Of a stretch of DNA of 51,951 nucleotides, positions 6,391-15,034 are shown in pieces. Within the stretch, counting starts at the first letter, position 1, and each line of letters begins with the position of its first letter. A program made the position numbers and the translations under genes. The stretch comes from Nitrososphaerales archaeon (GTDB lineage Archaea; Thermoproteota; Nitrososphaeria; Nitrososphaerales; Gagatemarchaeaceae). The DNA is taken from assembly GCA_014874415.1 (NCBI GenBank), contig JACWAI010000114.1, positions 1 to 51,951 on the forward strand, written 5' to 3'. Below the pieces are notes generated by a model. It was not told the origin of the DNA. It did not search any database and was given only the letters and a program-made list of their open reading frames with translations.

Positions 6391-8886
6391 ATGGCGCAGG
6401 GCTCACGTAAATCGTTCCGCCTGCAAGAATCGAAGCCCCACTATCCCCCTCCCCGAGACTTCCAGACGAACCATGTCAGGATAGAATTGGCGGTCGACTT
6501 CGAGAGGAGGTCCATAGCCGGGTCGTGCACCCTGGAGATCACCCCGTTCGATCCGGCCCTCGATCGCATCCGCCTCGACGCCGGCGAGCTCGACATCAAG
6601 GCGTGCCAGATCGATGGAGCCAAGGCGGACTTTGAGTACGACGGCGAGAAACTCGAAGCCGTCATGAACCCAGGCAAGGACACCCGCTCCGTCAGGGTCG
6701 AATACGGGGCATCCCCGAAGGAGGGCCTCTACTTCACGGGCCCTGACGCAGAGCATCCCGAAAAGGAGGTACAGGCGTGGACGCACTGCGAGCCGGAGTC
6801 AGCGAGGTTCTGGTTCCCCTGCCACGACCATCCAGCGGACAAGGCCACGAGCGAAACGATCATCTCCGTGCCGAAGGGGTTCAGAGTGATCTCGAACGGC
6901 AGGCTCATTTCCACGAAGGATGCCGGGGACATCACGACTTTCCACTGGAAGGAGGACACCCCTCACTCGAGCTACCTGACGTCGTTCATCGCCGGACGAT
7001 TCGGGGCAATCACCCAGGAGGTGGACGGGATCAAGCTGCACTACAACTTCCCAGAGTCGAAGAGAGAGGATGTGCTGAGATATTTCGGGGAGACGCCGCG
7101 CATAATCCAGGTGCTGGGGGAGCTGACAGGGGTGAAGTACCCCTACGAGAAGTACGACCAGACCACCGTGGAGGACTTCATAGCCGGGGGGGAGGAGAAC
7201 ATCAACGCCACGACACTCGCCATGAACTACTACCCCGAAGCCGGGTCGGAGGAGGATTTCCAGCCGTCCTACGGCACGCCCTTCAACGACGCAGTGAACC
7301 TCGTGACCCACGAAGCCGCCCACCAGTGGTTCGGCGACCTCGTCACCTGCTCTGACTGGTGCCATGCCTGGATCAACGAGGCATTCGCCACATACCTCCA
7401 GTCCCTCTACCTCGAAAGGACGAGGGGGGTGGACCACATGCGATGGCAGATGAGGGCCCGCGAGGCGGAGTACTTCGAAGAAGACGAGGACGAATACAGG
7501 AGGCCCATAGTCGAGAGGAACTACGTCTGGCCCCACGACGTCTTCGACCACACGCTCTACCGCAAGGGGGCGGCCATGCTCCACGAGCTCAGATACGTTA
7601 TGGGGGACGATGCTTTCTTCAGGGGGATCAGTTCCTTCCTGAAGGCGCACTCTCGCGGGTCCGCCGACACCGACGACTTTCGGAAATCTATGGAGGGGAC
7701 CAGCGGCCTGTCCCTCGAAGATTTCATCGAGCAGTCCTTCCTCAAGCCGGGCTACCCAGAGTTCCAGGTGGAATACAGCTGGGACGATGGCGCCAAGGCG
7801 GCGACGCTGCACGTGAAGCAGACCCAGGACACTTCCGACGGGACCCCCATTTTCAAGCTCCCCTGCGACATAGTCTTCTACGTCGGCGGGAGGAGAAGGA
7901 AGTTCAGGACGACCCTTGACGCCCCCGAGCAGACAATGGTGTTCACTCTTGAGGAGAAACCCACAGTCGTCGAGTTCGATCCAGAAAGGTGGCTCCTGAA
8001 GAAGGTCAGGTTCGAAAAGAGCATGCGCCTCCTCAAGAACCAGCTACAGCAGAGCAAAGACGCGTTCAGCAGGGCCGAGGCCGCGACTGCTCTGGGGAGG
8101 ACCCTCTCGGACGGCGCCATAGCTGCGCTCAAAGACGCAGCCCTGAGAGATGACTTTTGGGACGTCCGGTCGTGCGCGCTTCGCGCCCTGGGGGAGATAG
8201 GGAGCGACTCTGCGCTGGCTGCGCTCTTGGAGGTCGGGCTCCCCGATCACAGGCGCGTGAGGAGGAGCCTCGTGAAGGCGCTGGGGGGCTTCAAGGACGA
8301 AAGGCCGAGGAAGGTCCTCGTCAGGCTGCTGGAGGAGGACTCGAGCCCGTACGTCAGGTGCGAAGCGGCCCTCGCCGTAGCAAAGTCTTGGCCCGAGGGG
8401 GCACTTCCATACCTCAAGAAGGGGTTGGGCACGCACTCCCCCAACGAGACGCTCGCCGAAGCTTGCCTCGAAGCGATGGGGAAGCTCAAGGATGAGGAAT
8501 CGAAAGGGATCATAGACGAGAACCTCGCCTACGGGAAGCCCACCCGCATGAGGATAGGCGCACTGAAGGCGATCAAGGCGAGGGGGAAGATAGCCGAGGA
8601 CGAGCTCCCAATTTTGAAGGGGATGCTGCGCGACAAGGAGTTCAGGGTCAAGCAATACCTGATCTCCACAGTCATCAGGGAGCTCGGAGACGGCAGGTTC
8701 GCCGAAGCTCTCTTGGACGTCTCCAGGAAGGACAGAAACCATGGCATAGGAAGGAAGGCGCTGGAGACGTACTACGAGCTTAGCGGGGGGCTAGAGCGGT
8801 CTTCTGCCCTTCGGAAGCTCAAGGCGGAGGTCGAAGAGCTCAAGGAGGACAGCCGGAGGCTTGCCAGGTCCGCATCCCCGTCCTAG
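6391..8886 (+). CDS. M1-family zinc aminopeptidase with C-terminal HEAT repeats
   Basis: This protein is 831 residues from the ATG at 6391; a GTG at 6370 would add seven. The N-terminal beta domain is followed by the catalytic domain with H307-E-A-A-H311 and E330 in NEAFATY, the complete HExxH-x18-E zinc site. It should therefore remove N-terminal residues from peptides. The substrate motif, usually GAMEN or GGMEN, reads GGEEN (about 266-270), a Met-to-Glu change. From about residue 550 to 815 there are HEAT/PBS-like helical repeats (for example LGRTLSDGAIAALKDAAL and LGEIGSDSALAAL), an arrangement like TAF2-type M1 relatives. The TAG stop shares the palindrome CTAG with the stop of the convergent next gene. 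Probably cytosolic, as no signal peptide is seen. Confidence 0.93.
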   Translation: MAQGSRKSFRLQESKPHYPPPRDFQTNHVRIELAVDFERRSIAGSCTLEITPFDPALDRIRLDAGELDIKACQIDGAKADFEYDGEKLEAVMNPGKDTRSVRVEYGASPKEGLYFTGPDAEHPEKEVQAWTHCEPESARFWFPCHDHPADKATSETIISVPKGFRVISNGRLISTKDAGDITTFHWKEDTPHSSYLTSFIAGRFGAITQEVDGIKLHYNFPESKREDVLRYFGETPRIIQVLGELTGVKYPYEKYDQTTVEDFIAGGEENINATTLAMNYYPEAGSEEDFQPSYGTPFNDAVNLVTHEAAHQWFGDLVTCSDWCHAWINEAFATYLQSLYLERTRGVDHMRWQMRAREAEYFEEDEDEYRRPIVERNYVWPHDVFDHTLYRKGAAMLHELRYVMGDDAFFRGISSFLKAHSRGSADTDDFRKSMEGTSGLSLEDFIEQSFLKPGYPEFQVEYSWDDGAKAATLHVKQTQDTSDGTPIFKLPCDIVFYVGGRRRKFRTTLDAPEQTMVFTLEEKPTVVEFDPERWLLKKVRFEKSMRLLKNQLQQSKDAFSRAEAATALGRTLSDGAIAALKDAALRDDFWDVRSCALRALGEIGSDSALAALLEVGLPDHRRVRRSLVKALGGFKDERPRKVLVRLLEEDSSPYVRCEAALAVAKSWPEGALPYLKKGLGTHSPNETLAEACLEAMGKLKDEESKGIIDENLAYGKPTRMRIGALKAIKARGKIAEDELPILKGMLRDKEFRVKQYLISTVIRELGDGRFAEALLDVSRKDRNHGIGRKALETYYELSGGLERSSALRKLKAEVEELKEDSRRLARSASPS

Positions 8887-9239
8887 TCTGTTCTCCGCGG
8901 AGTTGACCCGTGGGTCGATGTGACCCTCGACTGCTTCGAAGAGAGGAGCCTCTTCATCTTGGGTCCCATGGAGTCGAACACGGCTGCTATGTTGTAACCG
9001 GTCTCCGAGAACGAGTGCCTCTCCCTGGGAGTGAAGACCTCGACGGAAACTTCGTACCTGGCGTGATCCTTTCCAGGCTTCTTCGACTTTACGACCGCCC
9101 TTATCTCCTCGATGAAGGGATAGACCCTGTAGAGCTCTGCCGAGAGTTTTTCGAACTTCATCTTCGCTTCGTCGGCCTCGATGGGTTCCTCGGGGAGGCC
9201 GACGATATAGAACGGAGGAGTAGCGGGTTTCGCTGCCAT
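8883..9239 (-). CDS. Small basic protein, possibly related to ribosome hibernation factors
   Basis: This 118-residue protein has a central RYEVSVEVFTPRERHSFSE followed by a helix ending KMKRLL and a basic tail. The strand-strand-helix pattern and the phrase VEVFTP recall the HPF/RaiA fold, but I cannot confirm this by eye, so the function is left open. It starts 11 bp after the stop of the GMC oxidoreductase and is the last gene of that minus-strand set. Its stop overlaps the M1 peptidase stop in the tetranucleotide CTAG. Confidence 0.6.
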   Translation of the reverse strand: MAAKPATPPFYIVGLPEEPIEADEAKMKFEKLSAELYRVYPFIEEIRAVVKSKKPGKDHARYEVSVEVFTPRERHSFSETGYNIAAVFDSMGPKMKRLLSSKQSRVTSTHGSTPRRTD

Positions 9240-9249
9240 GGGAGAACGT

Positions 9250-11262
9250 TCAACGACTCTGGAGGGCCGTCTTTATGGATTCTGCCGTCCTCCTCGACAT
9301 GGCCATTATGGAGATCATCGGATTGACCGCGGGGGTGGTGGGGAAGACGCATGCGTCCCCTACGAAGAGGTTCTTCACCGTGTGAAGCTCCCCCGAGGGG
9401 GAGGTCGGACCAAGGGAAGGGTCAGCGCTCATCCTGCAGGACCCCATTATGTGGGCGCTGTAGAGCATCATCCTGTTGTATTGCACTCCTTTCTTCCTCA
9501 AAAGGGCTGAGAAGGCGTCCAGGTCTCCGGGCTTGAGGGGGCTCTTGCCGTCCCCGGCGAACACCTGGTCGTTGTGCGTGGTCCATACCCCTCTCCCGCC
9601 TGCCGCCGCGATGATCCTTGCCGTTTCTTCCATGCCTCGGATCAGGGTATCCTTGTCAGGCCGCTCCAGGTCGTAGGTGACCGACCCGTACCCGTCCTTG
9701 TCTATGGACACCGCCCCCGAGCTCCTCTCTCTGACGAGGACGATCGAAGCTGACGACCGGGAGTAGTAGTCCCGCATGAAGTCCTTGTGCTGCCTTCCGC
9801 TGACCCACGGGATCGAGAGGGCGAACAGCCCCGGATGGGCTGGGGCCGCCTCGACCCAGAACCCATGATAGGTGCCGTCCAGGTCGATGAACTTCCACAC
9901 CGCGACCGTCTGGGGCGGACCCTTCCATGGCTCGATTGGCCTCTCGAATATGCCGCCGACCGCAGCGGTCGGGTCGAGGCGGAGATATTTCCCGACGTTC
10001 CTGTCTTTCACCCCCGACCTGAGAAGGAGCGCAGGGGTCTCGATGCCCCCGCAGGCGGCCACCACCGCCCTCGAAGACACCTCGAGCCTGAGGGCTCTGC
10101 CCCCGGACTGGCAGGTGGCGACGACCCCCCTGGCCTCCCCCCCTTCTATGACGACGCGCTCGGCGCGGCAGTCAAAGACGAACCTGGCCCCCCTTCCCTG
10201 GGCCGAGGGGAGATAGTTCATGGCTGTCGACCTCTTCGCCGAGTAGATGCACCCGTAGGTGCAGTAGTCGCACCTCTGTTCGCACCCCACCGCATTCCTC
10301 TCTATCAGGTGATAGTCGGAGCCTTCCTTGTATCCGAGGGCACGGCAGCCGTCCCAGAGGACCTGGTTGTTGCCGTTCCTCTGGCTCTCTGAGGGGTTCA
10401 CCTCCATGGCCCGCCACACCTCGTCGAGGTACGAGGCGAAGCCCGGGCCCGCGACGCCGTCGATCCCGAAATCGTTCTCCCATTCCGAGAGCACGCGGAG
10501 GGGCGGCTTCAGGCACGTGTTCCAGTTCACCGTGGTCCCGCCCCCTGCCCCCCTCCCTGCCAGCAGGACGAAGGAGAGGTCCTTGGTCGCAGCGGTCCCG
10601 CTCTGCTGGAAGAGCTTCTGCATCATCCTCATCTCGTTCTGCCTGAACGTCTCCGAAGTCTCGTAGGGCCCCTGCTCGAGCACTATCACGTCATAGCCGT
10701 AGCCAGCAAGGGTGTCTGCGATGACGCTCCCCCCCGCGCCGGACCCGACCACCACCACGTCGCAGGCGAGCTTCGCATCCGAGGTGATTGAAAGCGGCTT
10801 CAGGCGGAGCCTGTCGGGGACCGGGACCGGGGGGTCGCCGTGCGAACCGGGGTATCCGATGTCAGCCCAGTTGGGGTTATGACCCTGCTCGTCCACGGAC
10901 GCATAAGCGAGGAAGAGGGTGAGCCTCTTGAGCGCCTGAAAGGCAGTCCTCTTCAGAGGGATTGGGCTGTCCCGCCAGGACTGGAGGTACCTCTCCCTGG
11001 CGGCGGGGCCGAGAGCGGAGAATCGCGCCCACCTCCTCAAGAGGATCAGGTTGTACGCGGGGCTCTCGAACACGGAGACGACCCTGCGGAAGTCCTTCGC
11101 GTTGCCCGGCTGGAGCGAGTGCTGGACCGCGTCCGCCAGCATTTCGGAAATGTGAAGCTCAGAAGCGCTGCGTCGGTAAAGGGGGCCGCCATCCTGGATG
11201 GCTGGGAAAAACGTGTCACACACTGACCTCAGCGCTTCCAACTCCCGATCCCCGAGGTGCAA
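9250..11262 (-). CDS. GMC-family FAD oxidoreductase with N-terminal helical domain (alcohol/sugar oxidase type)
   Basis: This 670-residue flavoenzyme has an N-terminal helical domain (about 1-150) that looks like the gluconate 2-dehydrogenase subunit 3 / long-chain alcohol oxidase front end. The FAD-binding site follows at VVVGSGAGGSVIADTLA (about residue 170). GRGAGGGTTVNWNTCL is the GMC signature. The C-terminal SAHIMGSCRMSADP and NLFVGDACVFPTTPAVNPMISI contain the catalytic His and Asn region. A four-cysteine cluster, CEQRCDYCTYGC, lies mid-protein and could bind a metal or Fe-S cluster. The likely reaction is oxidation of an alcohol or sugar to the carbonyl. It lies 23 bp after the HAD phosphatase gene and probably shares its transcript. 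The substrate is unknown. Confidence 0.88.
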   Translation of the reverse strand: MHLGDRELEALRSVCDTFFPAIQDGGPLYRRSASELHISEMLADAVQHSLQPGNAKDFRRVVSVFESPAYNLILLRRWARFSALGPAARERYLQSWRDSPIPLKRTAFQALKRLTLFLAYASVDEQGHNPNWADIGYPGSHGDPPVPVPDRLRLKPLSITSDAKLACDVVVVGSGAGGSVIADTLAGYGYDVIVLEQGPYETSETFRQNEMRMMQKLFQQSGTAATKDLSFVLLAGRGAGGGTTVNWNTCLKPPLRVLSEWENDFGIDGVAGPGFASYLDEVWRAMEVNPSESQRNGNNQVLWDGCRALGYKEGSDYHLIERNAVGCEQRCDYCTYGCIYSAKRSTAMNYLPSAQGRGARFVFDCRAERVVIEGGEARGVVATCQSGGRALRLEVSSRAVVAACGGIETPALLLRSGVKDRNVGKYLRLDPTAAVGGIFERPIEPWKGPPQTVAVWKFIDLDGTYHGFWVEAAPAHPGLFALSIPWVSGRQHKDFMRDYYSRSSASIVLVRERSSGAVSIDKDGYGSVTYDLERPDKDTLIRGMEETARIIAAAGGRGVWTTHNDQVFAGDGKSPLKPGDLDAFSALLRKKGVQYNRMMLYSAHIMGSCRMSADPSLGPTSPSGELHTVKNLFVGDACVFPTTPAVNPMISIMAMSRRTAESIKTALQSR

Positions 11263-11285
11263 CCCGCAGGACCCTCGCTGAGCTG

Positions 11286-11954
11286 TTATTTTGGCTGGAC
11301 TCCCAGGACCGCCCCGAGCTCTGAGAGGGATGATATCACGTAGTCTGCCCCCGCGTCCTTCAGTTGGTTCATCGAATAGTTTCCTGTCGCGATGGACACG
11401 ACGCGTATCCCCGCCCCCCTGGCGGCCGCGATGTCGAAAGGACTGTCCCCCACGTAGCAGACATCCCCCTTCGGAAGCGAGAGCAGGTTGACGGCCTTCA
11501 GCAGCCCTTCGGGCTTTGGTTTCATGGTGTCGGCGTCGTCCCTGGTGATGACGAACTCGAAAAGCCCCGAAAGCCCAGCGCGCCCCAGCGCCTCGGAGGC
11601 GGGCTTCCGACCGCTGTTGGTGAGGACCGCAAGCCTGACGCCGCTTGACTTCAGCCCTTCAAGGGCTTCGTTCACGCCAGGGAGGGGAATAGTAGACGCC
11701 GCGCCCTCCAGTTCGAACGAGTCCAGTATGGCGAACACCCTCCGCCTATATGATTCGAAACCCTCCTGGCCGGCAGGGCCCATCCGAGACTTTGCTGCGT
11801 CGAGGATCATCTGGGTCGGTGTGCTCAGGTCGATGCCTTCGGTATCGACGCCCCGAGAGCTCAGCTCGTCTATCAGCGCCTTCCTCGTCCCCTGGACGTC
11901 GAACTTGAAGGTGACCAGGGTGCCATCTATGTCGAAGATGGCTGCGATTGCCAT
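11286..11954 (-). CDS. HAD-superfamily phosphatase (phosphoglycolate phosphatase-like)
   Basis: This 222-residue protein carries the HAD motifs: FDIDGTL at 7-13 (Asp nucleophile and general acid), VLTNSG (motif II), the lysine in KPKPEGLLKA (motif III) and CYVGDSPFDIAAA (motif IV). A four-helix cap lies between the first two. This is the phosphoglycolate phosphatase / beta-phosphoglucomutase type. It sits between the one-helix miniprotein (7 bp upstream) and the GMC oxidase, but no shared pathway is obvious. The substrate cannot be read from sequence. Confidence 0.9.
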   Translation of the reverse strand: MAIAAIFDIDGTLVTFKFDVQGTRKALIDELSSRGVDTEGIDLSTPTQMILDAAKSRMGPAGQEGFESYRRRVFAILDSFELEGAASTIPLPGVNEALEGLKSSGVRLAVLTNSGRKPASEALGRAGLSGLFEFVITRDDADTMKPKPEGLLKAVNLLSLPKGDVCYVGDSPFDIAAARGAGIRVVSIATGNYSMNQLKDAGADYVISSLSELGAVLGVQPK

Positions 11955-11961
11955 GGCGGAC

Positions 11962-12102
11962 CTAGATCTTCTTCTTCGAAAAAAGTATCAGGATCGCCAG
12001 CCCGACGAAACCGAGGGCCACGACAAGTATCGCGATGGCTGTCAGGGTGTCCGAGCCGGACGCCAGCAGGACTGGCGAGAAAGAAACCAACCCGATGCTC
12101 AC
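11962..12102 (-). CDS. One-helix membrane miniprotein (46 aa)
   Basis: On the minus strand a GTG at 12102 opens a 46-codon frame ending in TAG at 11962-11964. An in-frame TAA lies just upstream, so GTG is the only reasonable start. The protein has a short polar N-terminus, one strong hydrophobic helix (residues about 19-41, TLTAIAILVVALGFVGLAIL) and the basic end SKKKI, consistent with a cytosolic C-terminus. It lies 7 bp before the HAD phosphatase start and is divergent from the nuclease gene. AATAAATA upstream could be a TATA element, though it is only about 16 bp away. The function is unknown. Confidence 0.5.
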   Translation of the reverse strand: MSIGLVSFSPVLLASGSDTLTAIAILVVALGFVGLAILILFSKKKI

Positions 12103-12149
12103 CTTCGAAGTTCGTATTTATTCCTTGTCTGGTTTGAAACGTTGCAACC

Positions 12150-12159
12150 ATTAAGTAGG
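12150..12159 (+). promoter_or_regulatory. TATA-like element of the RNase J-like gene
   Basis: ATTAAGTAGG is centred about 26 bp before the GTG at 12180. It supports a leaderless transcript and that start. Confidence 0.45.
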
Positions 12160-12179
12160 TTGCGGGGCCGTCGCTCACC

Positions 12180-13544
12180 GTGCTGCCGAAGGTCACCTGC
12201 TATGGCGGTGTAGGGGAGATAGGGGGGAACAAGTTTCTCCTGGAAGACGAGGGGGCGAGGGTGCTGCTCGACTTCGGCGCGGGGTTCGCCGACGGCGCAG
12301 ACTACTTCGACTCGACCATATCCCCTAGAGGGGTCAACGGCGCCGGGGACCTTTTCGAGTTCGGGCTCCTGCCAGAGATGAAGGGGCTCTATTCCGAGAA
12401 GGCGCTGCAGAACACCGAGGTGAAGTACGCCGAACCTGAGGTGGACGCCGTCATCCTCAGCCACTACCATTGGGACCATACGGGGAGGATCGGATATACC
12501 GACCCGAAGATACCGGTCTACTGCGGGGAGACGACCACGCTCATCCATGACGCCTACAGCGAATCGTCAGGGTCTCCGTTGGACGGCCACGCAATAAGGA
12601 AGTTCAGGACGGGGGACAGGTTCAGGGTGGGGTCGATGGAGTTCGTCCCGATCCACGTGGACCACTCCATTCCAGGAGCCTACGGGTTCGTGATCCACAC
12701 CAAAGGTGGGACGCTGGCCTACACCGGAGACTTCCGATTCCACGGGCCGGCGGGGTCCATGACAAGAGACTTCGTCGAAGGCGCGAGATCGGAAAAGCCC
12801 AGCCTGCTCCTCACCGAGGGGACCAGGGTGAGCGAGAAAGACCAGAAGACGAACATGAGCGAAAAGGCAGTGCTGGACGAAGCAACTAGGATGGTGGAGG
12901 GGACGAAGGCTCTCGTCTTTTCGACCTTCAGGGGGAACGACGTCGACAGGATAAACACGTTCTATCACGCGTGCGAGGTTTCGGGGCGAAGGTTGGTGGT
13001 CTCGATGAAGATAGCCATCCTGCTTGAGAGGCTCAAGGCAGACAAGAGTCTCCGGGTGCCCCGCGTAGGAAGGGACGTGGACGTCTACCTGCGCAGGAAG
13101 AAGACAGGGAGGCTCGACGACTCTGACTACTACGCTTGGGAGAGGCCCTTCGTCGGCCGGGGGGTCGACGCGGAACAGGTGAGGAAGAAGCAGGGGGAGG
13201 TGTTCCTCCACCTCGAGGCAAGGAACTTCCCAGAGCTCATCGACATTAGGCCGGAGAAAGGGGGGACGTACATCCACGCTGCCACGGAGGCGTACAACGA
13301 AGAAGGAGAGAAGGAGGAGTCGATAATCAGGAACTGGATAGAGCACGTGGGTTTCAGGTATTCGCAGCTCCACGCTTCGGGGCACGCGCCAAGGAAGGAG
13401 GTGGAGGAGCTGGTGGACGGGATTTCTGCGAAGAAGGTGGTCCCGGTGCACACCGAGCATCCGGCTCTATTCAGGGAGTTCAAGTCCAGGAAGTGGGACC
13501 TCGAGCTCCCCGTGAAGGGGAAGCCGATCTCGGTAAGCGCCTAG
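12180..13544 (+). CDS. Metallo-beta-lactamase / beta-CASP nuclease, RNase J-like
   Basis: This 454-residue protein opens with GGVGEIGGNKFLLE, typical of RNase J-type enzymes. It has the zinc motif HYHWDH (HxHxDH), then HVDHSIPGAYG and YTGDFRFHGP, and near the C-terminus LHASGHAPRKEVEEL and VVPVHTEHP (beta-CASP motifs). The expected role is cytosolic RNA processing or 5'-3' decay. A roughly 40-residue stretch after the first strands (about 35-75) is an insertion compared with the usual compact start. The TldD gene follows within about 50 bp, but its own TATA-like element suggests separate transcription. The exact subfamily is uncertain. Confidence 0.85.
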   Translation: MLPKVTCYGGVGEIGGNKFLLEDEGARVLLDFGAGFADGADYFDSTISPRGVNGAGDLFEFGLLPEMKGLYSEKALQNTEVKYAEPEVDAVILSHYHWDHTGRIGYTDPKIPVYCGETTTLIHDAYSESSGSPLDGHAIRKFRTGDRFRVGSMEFVPIHVDHSIPGAYGFVIHTKGGTLAYTGDFRFHGPAGSMTRDFVEGARSEKPSLLLTEGTRVSEKDQKTNMSEKAVLDEATRMVEGTKALVFSTFRGNDVDRINTFYHACEVSGRRLVVSMKIAILLERLKADKSLRVPRVGRDVDVYLRRKKTGRLDDSDYYAWERPFVGRGVDAEQVRKKQGEVFLHLEARNFPELIDIRPEKGGTYIHAATEAYNEEGEKEESIIRNWIEHVGFRYSQLHASGHAPRKEVEELVDGISAKKVVPVHTEHPALFREFKSRKWDLELPVKGKPISVSA

Positions 13545-13565
13545 TGGGACAAACTCGAAAAGCCA

Positions 13566-13573
13566 GAAATAAC
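13566..13573 (+). promoter_or_regulatory. TATA-like element of tldD
   Basis: AAATAACA is centred about 26 bp before the ATG at 13595. It decides against the longer upstream frame opening at 13493. Confidence 0.4.
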
Positions 13574-13594
13574 ATCCCGATTGCTCGCGCGACG

Positions 13595-15034
13595 ATGGGG
13601 AGCGAAAGAGCCAAGGACCTGGCAGAATTGGCGGTCGCCACGGCCCGGGTGGCTGGGGCTGCCTATGCGGAGGCGAGGGTGCAGAGCACATGGGAAAGGA
13701 TGTTCGTGCTCAAGAACGGGGAGCCGCAGCCCTCTTTTTTCGGGGAAGGGTATGGCATAGGCATCAGGGTCGTCTCGAAGGGGGCCCTGGGTTTCGCCGC
13801 CACAAACTCCATGGCCAGGTCTTCCATAAGGGAGCTCGCCCGGAAGGCGGTCAAGCTTGCGGATGCGTCGTCTCAATATCTAGAGAGACCGGTGCTGCTC
13901 GACGATTCGAAGCCGGTCCGGCGGCGATGGGCACCGCCGGAGACGAGGAAGGTCGAAGACGCCGACGCGGAGTGGCTAAGGGGTGTTCTGCTTGAAATCG
14001 AGGGAAGGATAGCCGACGGCAGGCCGGGAGTGAAGCTGCCAGGGCGACTTCTCTACCTTGGGGCTGAGCTCGAGGGGAGATATTACGTCAACAGCGACGG
14101 TGCAAGGGTAGAAGGGAGGATCCCGAGGGTCGGGTTCGCAGGCTCCCTCACGGCCGTGGAAGGGGGGGCTACGGCTCAGAGGTTCATCCAGCAGGGGGAG
14201 ACAGGCGGCCTGGAGGTGGTGAAGCGGGTGAAGCTTGTCGACAGGGTGGAGGAGGAGGCCAAAGCAATGGGGAGGGTTCTGAAAACGGCGGAGAAGCCAC
14301 CCAGAGACGAGGTAGACGTCGTACTGAGCCCCGAACTCTCAGGCATCGCGGCCCATGAATCGGTCGGCCATCCCCAGGAGGCGGACAGGGTGCTGGGGCG
14401 TGAAGGCGCCCAGGCGGGGGAGTCGTACCTGAAGGAGGACAGCCTGGGCCGGAAGATAGGCAGCCCGGAGGCGAACGTCAGCGATGACCCGACCCTGTTG
14501 CATTCGAACGGGTTCATACCAGTGGACGACGAAGGGGTGGAGGCGAAGAAGCGCTTTCTGATAAAGGAAGGAGTGATCAACGAGTTCCTTCAGAACAGGA
14601 CGACAGCTGGCGCTTTCGGCCTGCGCAGCAACGGGGCGGCCAGGAGCGTGTCCTTCGACAGGGAGCCGATAATCCGGATGTCGAACACGTTTGTCGAGCC
14701 AGGAGATTACTCCACCGAGGAGGTCTTCAAAGAGGTCAGGCACGGCGTCTTCTTCAAGTCGTTCACGGAATGGAACATAGACGACAAGAGGCTGAACCAG
14801 AGGTACGTCGCCCTGGAGGCGTATCTAATCGAACATGGGGAGCTCAGGGGATTGGTGAAGTCCCCGGTGCTCGAGATCACGACCCCCAAGCTCTGGGGGA
14901 GCGTCAAGGCGCGCAGCAAGCACATGGATTTCGAGGCAGCGAACTGCGGCAAGGGGGACCCGATGCAGTCTGCCCCGGTCTGGACGGGGGGACCTGAGAC
15001 CCTCCTTTCGGGGATAAGGCTGGGATCGAGATGA
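13595..15034 (+). CDS. tldD: TldD-type metalloprotease subunit
   Basis: This 479-residue protein is the catalytic half of the TldD/TldE (PmbA) heterodimer, a zinc protease that degrades unfolded peptides and matures certain modified peptides in bacteria. H254-E-S-V-G-H259 is the HExxxH zinc motif, and the Cys in NCGKGDP near the C-terminus is the third ligand position. Its stop overlaps the ATG of the TldE gene by 4 bp (ATGA), so translation is coupled. The ATG at 13595 is chosen for its TATA spacing and because upstream residues overlap the nuclease gene. The family assignment is firm; the archaeal substrate is not known from this context. Confidence 0.94.
   Translation: MGSERAKDLAELAVATARVAGAAYAEARVQSTWERMFVLKNGEPQPSFFGEGYGIGIRVVSKGALGFAATNSMARSSIRELARKAVKLADASSQYLERPVLLDDSKPVRRRWAPPETRKVEDADAEWLRGVLLEIEGRIADGRPGVKLPGRLLYLGAELEGRYYVNSDGARVEGRIPRVGFAGSLTAVEGGATAQRFIQQGETGGLEVVKRVKLVDRVEEEAKAMGRVLKTAEKPPRDEVDVVLSPELSGIAAHESVGHPQEADRVLGREGAQAGESYLKEDSLGRKIGSPEANVSDDPTLLHSNGFIPVDDEGVEAKKRFLIKEGVINEFLQNRTTAGAFGLRSNGAARSVSFDREPIIRMSNTFVEPGDYSTEEVFKEVRHGVFFKSFTEWNIDDKRLNQRYVALEAYLIEHGELRGLVKSPVLEITTPKLWGSVKARSKHMDFEAANCGKGDPMQSAPVWTGGPETLLSGIRLGSR

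Noticed and set aside
6799-7812. Long minus-strand open frame opposite the M1 peptidase
   Set aside because: It mirrors the codon-position GC bias of a strongly supported gene; rich in Arg, Pro and Val with no recognisable domain.
12567-13460. Minus-strand open frame opposite the RNase J-like gene
   Set aside because: Antisense shadow of a gene with clear zinc motifs; no family features and no promoter-like element.
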